Positions 24,995-32,541 of a DNA stretch of 33,055 nt are shown in pieces (position 1 is the first letter of the stretch; each line of letters opens with the position of its first letter). The position numbers and the translations under genes are program-made. The notes beneath the pieces are model-generated. The model saw only the letters and a list, made by a program, of their open reading frames with translations. It was not told where the DNA came from and did not search any database. The stretch is taken from positions 1-33,055 of the forward strand of contig JALVPX010000164.1 of assembly GCA_027031565.1 (NCBI GenBank), read 5' to 3'. This DNA comes from Deltaproteobacteria bacterium (GTDB lineage: Bacteria > Desulfobacterota > Dissulfuribacteria > Dissulfuribacterales > JALVPX01).

Positions 24995-26791
24995 TCAAGA
25001 CCTGTCTTGATCCTCGGAGCCGGCCCTTGCTGGGAATTGGCAGAGCCAGTTAGGCTGAGATAACATCCTGCCCTTCAGGACTTCTTCCTCATAGGCAGAA
25101 AAGACAGTGGAACGCTTGAGCTGGCCGATTACCTTTTTCGAGCCCTCCCCTTCAACCACCGGCAGGAAAGAGAATTGATGTTTTGCAAAAAGCGAAAAGG
25201 CCCTTTCCATGGAATCATCCCTGGTCAGGGTGATCACCTCGCCCTTCATGATGTCCTTGGCAGTGATATCAGGATCGTACCTCTCAGGGTGAGCCAAGTG
25301 GGGTCTCAGGTCACGAAGGGTGAGCACTCCCATAAGCTCATCTTTTTCATTCAGGACCACGAAATGGGGAAACGGGCTCTGCTCCATTCTCTCAATGATT
25401 TCAGGGAGTCTGGTATGTGCCCTCAAAATCTGTAAATCCGTGTCCATGTAATCTTCAATGCGCATGTTCCTTAAAACATTTATCTCCCTTCCACGAACAA
25501 TATTTACGCCTTTCTGAAGCAGCTTTGTCTCGTAGGCCGAATAACCGTGCAGCAGGCGCACAACCAAAAGGCTTCCTATGCAGGCAACCATAAGGGGAAG
25601 AATGATCTGGTAGGTGTAAGTTAGTTCAAATATGGTAAGCACAGCTGTAACCGGCGCCAGGGTGGTTCCGCTCACCATGGCTCCCATGCCTACCAGGGCA
25701 TAGTGGGAAGGCACTATTCCAGCCTCGGGCCATATCGCTTGGGCCGTAAGGCCCACCACGGAACCAAGCATGGAACCCAGAAAGAGTGAAGGTGCAAAGA
25801 TACCGCCACTCATACCTGAGCCTATGCATACCCCCGTAGCCACCAGCTTGCCAAGCAACAGGAGACATGCAAATTGAATGGACACCTTGCCTGCCAATGC
25901 CATATCGATTGATGAATATCCCACTCCAAGCACGTAAGGCAACAGCAGGCCCAGCAGGCCTACCCCTAATCCGCCAAGGGAAGGAGTCAGCCAAAGAGGC
26001 ATTTTTATTCTCTTCCACAAACGTGGCAAGGTAAAAATGGCCCCCATCACCCCAATGGCCACAAAACCAGCTGCAATGCCAAGGGCAAAGTATAAGAGCA
26101 ATTCTATGGGCGAACCTAGATAAAAAGAAGGGACATCAAAGACCCTGCCTTCGCCGAAAAATTGTTTTGATATCACCGTTCCTGTAACAGCAGCCACAAC
26201 AATATTGCTCAAAAAGACCACTTCCAGGTCGAAGAGCAATATTTCAACCGCAAACAAGGTCCCAGCCATGGGCGCCTGAAAGGTTGCAGCTATTCCTGCC
26301 GCTGCACCGCAGGCCACGGCAAGCCTTCTTGATTCGCTCCCGAGCCTGAATAACTGGGTCAAGGACGAACCTATGGAAGAGCCGATCTGCACAATCGGGC
26401 CTTCCCTGCCTACCGATGCCCCAGAGGCAATCAGCGCCGCTGTCACAAGACTCTTTATGGCCGTGACCCGATGCCGGATTCTTGCACCTTTAAGGGCCAG
26501 GGCCTCCATCACTTCTGGAACCCCAGGCCCTCTAACCTCGGGTGCCCAGAAGGTCACCACGGGACCAATAGCCAGGCCTACCAGTGACGGGATTATGACC
26601 CTGACAACAGGATCGACTTGTTCAATCTTTTCCAGCAGGTCACCTCGTCCCTTTCCCCAGAAAAGCGCCTGAAAAAGGTCAATAAGCTCCCTGAAGAACA
26701 CAGCCCCCAGCCCGGCTATGGCCCCTATGGCAAGAGCCAGTACAAGGGGATACAAGTATTCTTTGAGGGCCTGTTTCTTGTTTACTTTCAT
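24995..26791 (-). CDS. CLC-family chloride channel/antiporter with C-terminal CBS pair
   Basis: Polytopic membrane protein moving chloride or other halides. CLC signatures: GPGVPE (88-93, variant of GSGIP), GREGP with gating Glu130, and GSGMSGGIFAPSLFLG. About residues 460-590 form two CBS domains (nucleotide-sensing), e.g. ITAKDIMKGEVITLTRDDSMERAFSLF. The internal proton-relay glutamate of antiporter CLC-ec1 (Glu203, in IIEEMR) seems to be Ile184 (AVEILL), which would favour a channel-like or weakly coupled protein; this rests on a by-eye alignment. Length 598. ATG start; the Shine-Dalgarno is weak. A TATAAT promoter lies just upstream. Confidence 0.93.
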   Translation of the reverse strand: MKVNKKQALKEYLYPLVLALAIGAIAGLGAVFFRELIDLFQALFWGKGRGDLLEKIEQVDPVVRVIIPSLVGLAIGPVVTFWAPEVRGPGVPEVMEALALKGARIRHRVTAIKSLVTAALIASGASVGREGPIVQIGSSIGSSLTQLFRLGSESRRLAVACGAAAGIAATFQAPMAGTLFAVEILLFDLEVVFLSNIVVAAVTGTVISKQFFGEGRVFDVPSFYLGSPIELLLYFALGIAAGFVAIGVMGAIFTLPRLWKRIKMPLWLTPSLGGLGVGLLGLLLPYVLGVGYSSIDMALAGKVSIQFACLLLLGKLVATGVCIGSGMSGGIFAPSLFLGSMLGSVVGLTAQAIWPEAGIVPSHYALVGMGAMVSGTTLAPVTAVLTIFELTYTYQIILPLMVACIGSLLVVRLLHGYSAYETKLLQKGVNIVRGREINVLRNMRIEDYMDTDLQILRAHTRLPEIIERMEQSPFPHFVVLNEKDELMGVLTLRDLRPHLAHPERYDPDITAKDIMKGEVITLTRDDSMERAFSLFAKHQFSFLPVVEGEGSKKVIGQLKRSTVFSAYEEEVLKGRMLSQPNWLCQFPARAGSEDQDRS

Positions 26792-26864
26792 TCACTTTAA
26801 AGGTCAAAAACGGCTTTGGCCCCAGAGAGCAGGCCGTCTTTCACAATGGATGCATGGCAGGAAT

Positions 26865-26892
26865 ATTATAGTGTAGGGCAACATCATGCCTA
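26865..26892 (-). promoter_or_regulatory. Candidate sigma70 promoter for the clc gene
   Basis: Minus-strand TAGGCA (26887-26892), a 16-base spacer and TATAAT (26865-26870), about 75 bases before the clc ATG. The -35 overlaps the stop codon of the VOC-methyltransferase gene. The -10 is perfect and the -35 is moderate. Confidence 0.35.
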
Positions 26893-27900
26893 TTTTTTCT
26901 TAAACACAGTTATGATGCCCTTGGGCTTTTGCCTCAGAATCCCGTCAAAATAGGTTTCCCGCTGATCCAGCACGCTGAAACCGCTTGCAAAATATTCCTT
27001 CATCTCGTCGCCATCAAACCTGAACGGTCCCCACTCGCCAGGCTCTTTTTTGCTAAAGGTCTTGAGAAAAAGGACCCCGCCTGTTCCGAGGACCTTGGCC
27101 ACATTTTCCACGTACCGCGGGCGCACGCCAGGATCAAGCGTGTGAAAGCAACCCCGGTCAAAGGCATAATCAAACTTTCCCAGATGCTGGAAGTCTTCCA
27201 CTACGTCCTGAACCTCAAACTCGAGCCTTGGATTCAAGCTGCCAAAGGTATCCCGGGCGTATCTTATGGCATCAGGTGCTATATCCACCCCTACCACCTC
27301 ATATCCAATGGCAGCGAGCCTTGCTGCCTGAATGCCCGCACCGCAGCCGAGTTCCAGCATGGAGCCTGGAAGAGGGGCGAATCGATGAAGGTAAAACTCA
27401 AGCTCTTCGTCCAACGCCTCTGAATACCACGGCATTCTGCAAACCGGGGTCTGGGCGTAAAACTTCTCCCATTTATTCGGCGAATGCCTCCCTTTTGGCC
27501 TGACAGCTTCAACAGGAGAGTAGCTGTGCTCAAGCTCCACCTTGGTGCAAAAGGCAGATATCTCAAGGATGTGGCTGTCAGGGTCTGAAAACCGCAGAAC
27601 TTGCCGGTTTCCCATGTCAATCGGCCCTTCTGCCTCGCAGCCTCTATCTTTCAAGGCTTCCAGGATGTCCTTAAACTGAAAAGGTGCCACCTCCAGGACA
27701 ATTTTTATAGGAGTGAAAGGCTCGTTTACATCATCCAGCATCAAGTAAAACCTGTTTAACGCAAGCTTTACTTGGCCGTCCGGCCCCTTTTGAGGAACAA
27801 ACCCCAGCACATCCCTGTAAAATTCTGTAGATTTCAGCTTGTCTTTTACTGGAACGTAAAGCCCGTAAACCGAGTGCAAAATAAGTGGCTTTCTTGGCAT
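26890..27900 (-). CDS. Two-domain protein: VOC (glyoxalase/dioxygenase-like) plus class I SAM methyltransferase
   Basis: A 336-residue fusion. Residues about 8-118 form a vicinal-oxygen-chelate domain: LHSVYGLYVPVKDKLKSTEFYRDVLGF, KIVLEVAPF and VLRFSDPDSHILEI, whose final Glu is a usual metal-ligand position. Residues about 145-335 form a methyltransferase: motif I SMLELGCGAGIQAARLA (180-196), VVGVDIAPDAI, and FDYAFDRGCFHTLDPGVRPRY, similar to thiopurine/tellurite-type methyltransferases. The ATG at 27900 (GGCGGGTG nearby) is chosen; a GTG at 27945 adds 15 unconserved residues and has no Shine-Dalgarno. Substrate unknown; the fusion suggests binding or turnover of a substrate that is also methylated. 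It is upstream of clc, separated by about 100 bases. Confidence 0.82.
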   Translation of the reverse strand: MPRKPLILHSVYGLYVPVKDKLKSTEFYRDVLGFVPQKGPDGQVKLALNRFYLMLDDVNEPFTPIKIVLEVAPFQFKDILEALKDRGCEAEGPIDMGNRQVLRFSDPDSHILEISAFCTKVELEHSYSPVEAVRPKGRHSPNKWEKFYAQTPVCRMPWYSEALDEELEFYLHRFAPLPGSMLELGCGAGIQAARLAAIGYEVVGVDIAPDAIRYARDTFGSLNPRLEFEVQDVVEDFQHLGKFDYAFDRGCFHTLDPGVRPRYVENVAKVLGTGGVLFLKTFSKKEPGEWGPFRFDGDEMKEYFASGFSVLDQRETYFDGILRQKPKGIITVFKKK

Positions 27901-28110
27901 ATCACCCGCCTTGATGACCACCCAAACCTCTCCCAAGGTGGTCACTTTTCAATTATGGTGGAACGGCTGCCATATTATAGCACGATTTTTTGTCGTTTCT
28001 TAATCGGCAGATCAACAATAGCATCTACTATACTCCTCTGCCATCTGCCCTAGATTGCAGCTATCTGTATGATTCACCAGGAACTTAAAAGAGAGAAGCT
28101 ATGTAAGATA

Positions 28111-28447
28111 TGGATGACCTTTCCCCGAAATTACGGACAGTCCGAAAAGCTGCTACAACAAAATCAGGAGGACTGACATGGTTTCGAAGAGAAGGACGTA
28201 CACCCGTGAATTCAAGTTAGAAACGGTTAATCTTATAACTGGCAGCGGCCATTCTGTTGCTGAGGTGGCCAGAGATCTGGAGATCTACCCCAGCATGCTC
28301 TATAGTGGATTCGTCAGTACAGCAAGAATCCTGGCAAGGCCTTTCCTGGCAAAGGAAAGCAGGTTTCAGAGGCTGAAAAAATCAGCCGTTTCAGGCGTGA
28401 AAACCAACGCCTGAAAATGGAGCGTGACATTTTAAAAATGGAAAAAA
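28111..28447 (+). mobile_element. Left-end remnant of an IS3-family insertion sequence
   Basis: Holds a left-end-like sequence (CCTTTCCCCGAAATTACGGACAG, split here as CCTTTCCCCGAAA and TTACGGACAG, 28118-28140) typical of IS3-group termini, then most of orfA. The element stops within the orfA leucine zipper at about 28447, where sequence switches to the terminator of the next gene. There is no orfB, no right end and no target duplication visible. The left boundary is approximate. Confidence 0.6.
28178..28447 (+). pseudogene. IS3-family transposase OrfA, frameshifted and 3'-truncated
   Basis: Helix-turn-helix protein of IS3/IS911-type elements. The start, with AGGAGG 7 bases ahead, reads MVSKRRTYTREFKLETVNL, then SVAEVARDLEIYPSMLYS. 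The frame then breaks near 28301-28306. In the next frame the protein continues as WIRQYSKNPGKAF and ISRFRRENQRLKMERDILK, the expected orfA leucine zipper. One missing base near the TATAGTGG sequence would explain it; there is no A-rich slippery site, so this is mutation and not the programmed orfA-orfB shift. The zipper is cut off at ILKM. Confidence 0.8.
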
Positions 28448-28485
28448 TGGCCCTGCCCCTCAATGGATCTTTTAGGGACAGGGCC
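28442..28485 (-). terminator. Intrinsic terminator of the FG-GAP/VCBS protein gene
   Basis: On the minus strand a 12-bp stem with one mismatch or wobble (28474-28485 GGCCCTGTCCCT with 28449-28460) and a 13-base loop is followed by TTTTTT (28442-28447). It begins 10 bases after the stop codon at 28496. It abuts the truncated IS3 orfA on its far side. Confidence 0.8.
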
Positions 28486-28495
28486 AATATATCGC

Positions 28496-30991
28496 CTATG
28501 GTCTGTGGCTAAATGTGGTCCACCAGAGGTAGTAATCCTCCATAGGCGGCTGGTTGGCAGGGCTCAATAGGAGATAGAAGTAATAGTCGCCCTCTGGAAG
28601 GAGTGAGAGGGGGATATCGCTCAATACGTCCTGCCTGATATTTCCCGATGTAAAGGAGATGTAAGGCTCGAGGCCACTGGATGAGATAGTGGTGATGTTA
28701 TCTCCATTGTTTGTTATCAGGAATAACTCACCTGGTGCCAGTGCTGGGGCGTATATCCCAAAATAGATGTCTGCTGGCTCATCAAAGGCTGGAAGATCTA
28801 TATACACTGTCAACATGGTGCTAGAGCCTCTACTCACACCAATTGGCCGGCAATTGGATGGGTCTTCGTCCCTACTAGTGGTGTCATTAGCACTAATTTC
28901 ATAGACATTCTCTCCACTTGGCGTTGGCAGAGAGATGGCGAACAGGGATGGTACATCCAGTGGGGGTATAAAAACTGTAGGACCTAATATGGAAGCAGGA
29001 ATATTGAAGCTTGAAGAACTAGCATAGTAGTCTCCATAAGAAGGTACTAGCCAGTCCAGGACAAAGTGGCCATCTTCTGAGTCATAATAGGCTATGGCGT
29101 GAGCAGAATAATATTTGTCTTCGTCTGTAATACCGCCATCATATTCGATCTTGAGGGAGGTGGTATCGGTAAACTCAAACTTGTGAGTGGTTATTCCCTT
29201 ACTTGAATAATTTCCCTTCAGGTTCAGTCCAGCGCCCCAAGCCGATACAGCGACGCTCCAATCTACCTTGTGTTCCTGGGAATATTTAGAGGAATTGAAG
29301 TGGCTGTCTGACTTTTTGATGTAACCGTAGCTTGGATCGGGGCCTATGACAAAATTGGTGTCATAGATTGAGACCCCAGGATAGTTTATGAGATCAGATG
29401 TCTTGTGTGGATAGCTCGTAATGTCGCCCAAGGTGTGAATTGATGAGGTGTAATATCCAATTGTAGGTACATCCATGCTCACTGGCACATTGACAGCCAA
29501 AAATTGTGGCTCGCCTTCCACATATATCTGGTTTCCATCTTCGTCTATGACAGGGTATTCATAGACGTCGTAAGTAGTGCTTATGGTGATCTGCCGATCC
29601 CGCTGGTCTGCCACCAGGCCTTCTCCGATCTCCTTTGAGATCTTGGTGCCCTCTGTGGTCTTTGTGGATTGATTGTACGTATAATTGAGGCTCGATTCTA
29701 GACTTACGATCTTTGCAAATTTGTGTTCATAGGAGACTCCCACTGTGAAGGAAAAATTCCTTTCTGCAGTAATGATATTGGTAGTGGTCTCTGTAGTGCT
29801 GTGTTCATAACCCACTTTAAATACATCTGGATCGTTGTTTACACCATCATGTTTTGGAGGGGCATTTATCACTGCCACTACCACGTCATCCATTACCAGT
29901 TGGCCCCTGCACACTGGGTCCCCCACCATTACAGACCCACCATCCACATCGCCAACTGCCAGTTTATCTCCGCTGTCATATCCTACTGAAAATGAATTTT
30001 CCTCTGCTACAACGCCATTTTGACCCACCTCAAACACATGGATCGTACCATCAGAGTCCTTGCCAACAATGATCTCTGCCATATTGTCAAGGTCGATGTC
30101 TCCAGCAGCAAGGGTGTCGCTCCCCTCAAATCCAATATCCACAGACCGTGCTATGACATTGCCGTCCTTATCATACACAACGATTCGGTGGCGATTGTCC
30201 TCGATAGCTCCATTAGTGCCCTCTGCAAAGATTATCTCTGCTATGCCATTACCGTCCACATCTCCTACTGCTATCTCATCCTCCCTGGAATAGTCTACAT
30301 TAAATTGGGTTACACCAGAAAAATGGCCCTGGGTGGATGAGTTCCACTTATATACGTGGATGTTGTCATCTGATGCATCGCCATGGATAATTTCGTCTAC
30401 ACCATCTCCATCCACATCCCCAGCATCTACTCTGTCATATCTCTCATAACCTCCTGATATCTTGATCCATCCCAACTCATTTCCACTGGAATCGAATACA
30501 CGAACGCCCTTTCCACTGGGATCGCTTGCATCTCCAAGGATGATCTCTAGTTGTCCGTCACCATTCACATCTCCAAGTGCGATGTCGTCATAGCGTTCTA
30601 TTCCTGCATTGAAGGAGCTGATCTCGCTTAGGTCGTGGGAGAAGATGTGAATCTTGTCGTCACTAGCATCTGCTATCACTATCTCATCTTCACCCTCTCC
30701 ATCCAGATTGCCTACCACCATGGAGTCATAGTGTTCAACGTTCCTCTCACCAACAGTGAATTCTGAAAAGGCCCCACTGGATTCATTTCTCTTAAACCCC
30801 CGAAGTTTGTCCAGTGACGCGTCGAGCATTACGATCTCGCCATCCACTAGGATCCTTCTTGCGCCAAAAGGTGGGTCACTAACGCATTGAGAACACATGG
30901 CCTTACCTATTAACATGTAGTAGAAAGTGAAAAGCATAAAAGAGATAAGGACCCAAAAGTGGCATTTTAAATAGACCCTAAAACCAGACAT
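28496..30991 (-). CDS. Secreted FG-GAP/VCBS beta-propeller protein with a beta-rich C-terminal region (831 aa)
   Basis: An exported protein. An N-terminal hydrophobic segment (about residues 12-30, FWVLISFMLFTFYYMLIG) resembles a signal sequence. Residues about 90-360 hold at least six FG-GAP/VCBS-type repeats about 50 residues apart, each with an Asp-rich calcium loop such as GDVNGDGQLEI, GDVDGDGVDEI and GDIDLDNMAEI. These form an integrin-like beta-propeller. Residues about 390-670 are Ser/Thr/Tyr-rich with alternating hydrophobic residues (e.g. NFSFTVGVSYEHKF, SLNYTYNQSTKTTEG, WSVAVSAWGAGLNLKGNYSS), and a further beta domain (about 700-831) follows. ATG start with AGGAGGGAG upstream; a terminator follows. 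AT-rich compared with the left 28 kb. Cell-surface adhesion or sensing is likely; the C-terminal region is not recognised. Confidence 0.8.
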   Translation of the reverse strand: MSGFRVYLKCHFWVLISFMLFTFYYMLIGKAMCSQCVSDPPFGARRILVDGEIVMLDASLDKLRGFKRNESSGAFSEFTVGERNVEHYDSMVVGNLDGEGEDEIVIADASDDKIHIFSHDLSEISSFNAGIERYDDIALGDVNGDGQLEIILGDASDPSGKGVRVFDSSGNELGWIKISGGYERYDRVDAGDVDGDGVDEIIHGDASDDNIHVYKWNSSTQGHFSGVTQFNVDYSREDEIAVGDVDGNGIAEIIFAEGTNGAIEDNRHRIVVYDKDGNVIARSVDIGFEGSDTLAAGDIDLDNMAEIIVGKDSDGTIHVFEVGQNGVVAEENSFSVGYDSGDKLAVGDVDGGSVMVGDPVCRGQLVMDDVVVAVINAPPKHDGVNNDPDVFKVGYEHSTTETTTNIITAERNFSFTVGVSYEHKFAKIVSLESSLNYTYNQSTKTTEGTKISKEIGEGLVADQRDRQITISTTYDVYEYPVIDEDGNQIYVEGEPQFLAVNVPVSMDVPTIGYYTSSIHTLGDITSYPHKTSDLINYPGVSIYDTNFVIGPDPSYGYIKKSDSHFNSSKYSQEHKVDWSVAVSAWGAGLNLKGNYSSKGITTHKFEFTDTTSLKIEYDGGITDEDKYYSAHAIAYYDSEDGHFVLDWLVPSYGDYYASSSSFNIPASILGPTVFIPPLDVPSLFAISLPTPSGENVYEISANDTTSRDEDPSNCRPIGVSRGSSTMLTVYIDLPAFDEPADIYFGIYAPALAPGELFLITNNGDNITTISSSGLEPYISFTSGNIRQDVLSDIPLSLLPEGDYYFYLLLSPANQPPMEDYYLWWTTFSHRP

Positions 30992-31093
30992 AACTCCCTC
31001 CTGATTTTATTTTTTTTAAAATTATACCATCAAAAAATATATTGGGGCAATCCCGGAACAGAGCTCCGATTGAGATGAAGAAATATGGATGGG

Positions 31094-31129
31094 GTGTTGC
31101 ATGGCACTGGGGCCCATGCCATGCAACAC
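31094..31129. repeat. Perfect 13-bp inverted repeat hairpin upstream of the propeller gene
   Basis: 31094-31106 (GTGTTGCATGGCA) pairs perfectly with 31117-31129 (TGCCATGCAACAC) around a 10-base loop CTGGGGCCCA. Neither side has a T-tract, so it is not a standard intrinsic terminator. It lies about 100 bases before the propeller start codon. Confidence 0.75.
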
Positions 31130-31147
31130 ATCTGGAACCTACCGATC

Positions 31148-31306
31148 CTAGAGTGATGAAGCAGGGGGTTGTTGTGTGGTAACAGAGGTGCCTTTTATAA
31201 AATTCTCAATATATGACATCGTGTCGAGATAATACGTGGATACTTCCTCTGGGACTCCGCTTCCCACCTCTTTTGTACCACCAATATATTCGGCAATGGT
31301 TGGCGC
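31148..31306 (-). pseudogene. Decayed coding fragment (52 codons), probably a C-terminal remnant
   Basis: Open frame between stops, without a normal start codon. It has balanced protein-like composition: TIAEYIGGTKEVGSGVPEE, then VSTYYLDTMSYIENFIKG and a Thr/Gln/Pro-rich tail. Not recognised. It may be the 3' end of the same broken gene as the fragment at 31386-31697, since both read on the minus strand in this order, or an independent small peptide (an AGGAG lies just upstream of an ATT codon). Confidence 0.35.
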
Positions 31307-31331
31307 CTAATCTCCTAGAAAGTTGCTCAGA

Positions 31332-31361
31332 ATTATAAAATAATTACCTCGTTTTCACCAA
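31332..31361 (-). promoter_or_regulatory. Candidate sigma70 promoter facing the propeller gene
   Basis: Minus-strand TTGGTG (31356-31361), 18-base spacer and perfect TATAAT (31332-31337). Transcription would start near 31325 and run through the 52-codon remnant and the hairpin into the propeller gene. Confidence 0.4.
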
Positions 31362-31385
31362 TCGCAACATTGAATGAGAGATTTT

Positions 31386-31697
31386 TCAGGACTTATTGTC
31401 TATGAGGGCCACATACGGGATATAGAGGATCTCCTGGCCAGGATTAAAAAAGGCACTTATCGGACCAGGTGCCGTGTTCAAGGCCTTTGCACCTTCCAGT
31501 CGGAACATGACGCTTTGGATGTCTTCGAGTTTGAACAAAAATTTGTAGACTGCGCTCTTTCCCCCAGTACCTGAAAGAAGCAGAGAAGGCATATAGGGAT
31601 AGACATTTCCATCATCTTCCATCTCGGCTATGACTACGCTCTGTGAATCTACACTATTTGGGCTGCTAGAAGTATTACTCTGTGAAGTACCAGATTG
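31386..31697 (-). pseudogene. Fragment of an extracellular-type protein (about 103 codons, start uncertain)
   Basis: Open frame on the minus strand from the stop at 31698-31700 to 31386. Before the only ATG (31622) the frame already reads QSGTSQSNTSSSPNS and VDSQSVVIAEMEDDG, so the real gene probably began further upstream. The product has a Ser/Thr-rich linker then YPYMPSLLLSGTG, KFLFKLEDIQSVMF and GQEILYIPYVALIDN. The last block resembles the closing strand of surface-lipoprotein domains (LxIPxV). No start, no signal peptide and no Shine-Dalgarno near the ATG. A plus-strand frame here (31374-31574) is its shadow. Confidence 0.4.
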
Positions 31698-31703
31698 TTA
31701 GGC
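31690..31703 (-). other. Possible attC half-site (R'' box and spacer only) after the FkbM gene
   Basis: On the minus strand GCCTAACAATCTGG begins 22 bases past the FkbM stop codon. GCCTAAC fits the attC R'' consensus RYYYAAC exactly, and the AATC spacer start is the common one. No matching L'/R' (GTTRRRY) lies within 150 bases downstream, so if it is an attC it has lost its second half. Confidence 0.25.
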
Positions 31704-31725
31704 CATTGTTCTATGGTAGTCTATA

Positions 31726-32541
31726 TCAACTTAGGATAGATAAAATCTTTTCTTTATACTGACTCCTCTCGCTTGGTGACCAAATTGTTAAACCCGGCAC
31801 TTGGCTAACGGTTTCATACCTAATACTCAAAAGCAAATCGGAACATTGTTTATTATTATCTTCTATGGCTATTACAGGTCTATTTTTTTCAATAGTCCTC
31901 TTAGCACCTATTAGTGCAGGTAGCTCATGTCCCTCAACATCCAACTGAATCAGCAGCAAATCATTAATATCAAGACTGTCAATACTTATTGCTGCACAAA
32001 TCCTACCGTTCTTGGAAATTTTAGATGCTCCACCAGCATGCCTTCCATTATCCTCACTTGAATCGATATGAAGATTTCCTATACTCTTTGAAAGCGCGCA
32101 ATTCATTAACACGACATTTTCCAATTTATTGAATTCAACACATAACTTGGCGAGAATGTAGTTTTCAAGAACAGGCTCAAACGCATAAACTGTTCCCGAT
32201 ACAGCTCCGGAGAAATTCGGAATCATATCTCCAAAGAAAGTACCGGCGTGCACTATTGAACCCTTGAATGATTTGCAAAATCTCATAACAAATCGGTGAG
32301 TATCAGGCTCGTATAAAGTACCATTTAACAAATTTCTAACTGCCGGTCTATGTAATGCATACCTTGGGACAAAATATTGATTACCGTCTAAGGTTATATG
32401 GGTAAACTCAACTACAAATTTGTCGTCTTTCACAAACTCAATATTGTGTTGAACGTGACCCCCCTTATGCTTTGCTGGCTTTGATGCACGTGTAATTTCG
32501 TAGCCCAAACTCTTAAAAAGCCTTTTCACAAATGCCTTCAT
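31726..32541 (-). CDS. FkbM-family SAM-dependent methyltransferase
   Basis: A 271-residue class I methyltransferase of the FkbM family, which methylates sugar or polyketide hydroxyl groups. The SAM-binding motif is GSIVHAGTFFGDMIP (residues about 93-107) followed by GTVYAFEPVLENY; the FkbM C-terminal hallmark is LLLIQLDVEGHELPALIGA with RPVIAIED. The first 60 residues are basic and not conserved. ATG start with AGGAGA 5 bases upstream. Codon use is clearly AT-rich (many AAA, ATT, TTA codons), unlike the genes left of 28 kb. It stands alone, with no glycan operon visible, and lies between an attC candidate upstream and a possible attC half-site downstream, so it may be a captured cassette gene. 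Substrate unknown. Confidence 0.85.
   Translation of the reverse strand: MKAFVKRLFKSLGYEITRASKPAKHKGGHVQHNIEFVKDDKFVVEFTHITLDGNQYFVPRYALHRPAVRNLLNGTLYEPDTHRFVMRFCKSFKGSIVHAGTFFGDMIPNFSGAVSGTVYAFEPVLENYILAKLCVEFNKLENVVLMNCALSKSIGNLHIDSSEDNGRHAGGASKISKNGRICAAISIDSLDINDLLLIQLDVEGHELPALIGAKRTIEKNRPVIAIEDNNKQCSDLLLSIRYETVSQVPGLTIWSPSERSQYKEKILSILS

Larger units (their letters stand above)
30992..31385 (-). other. Leader region of the propeller gene: strong hairpin, promoter and a coding remnant
   Basis: No intact gene. On the minus strand: a promoter-like pair at 31332-31361, an open frame at 31148-31306 with protein-like composition, and a 13-bp hairpin at 31094-31129 (each listed separately). 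Together they may form a roughly 340-base 5' leader for the propeller gene, or debris of a lost gene. Confidence 0.4.

Noticed and set aside
24873..24998. N-terminal extension of the ferredoxin
   Set aside because: Extends to the clc stop, has no family similarity, and the internal ATG has a proper Shine-Dalgarno.
28301..28306. Programmed -1 frameshift in the IS3 transposase
   Set aside because: The break is inside orfA before the leucine zipper and has no A-rich slippery heptamer; a one-base deletion explains it.
31094..31129. Hairpin as a second attC site
   Set aside because: GTT precedes AAC on both strands, the reverse of attC order, the arms pair perfectly without a bulged base, and there is no spacer/L-box layout.
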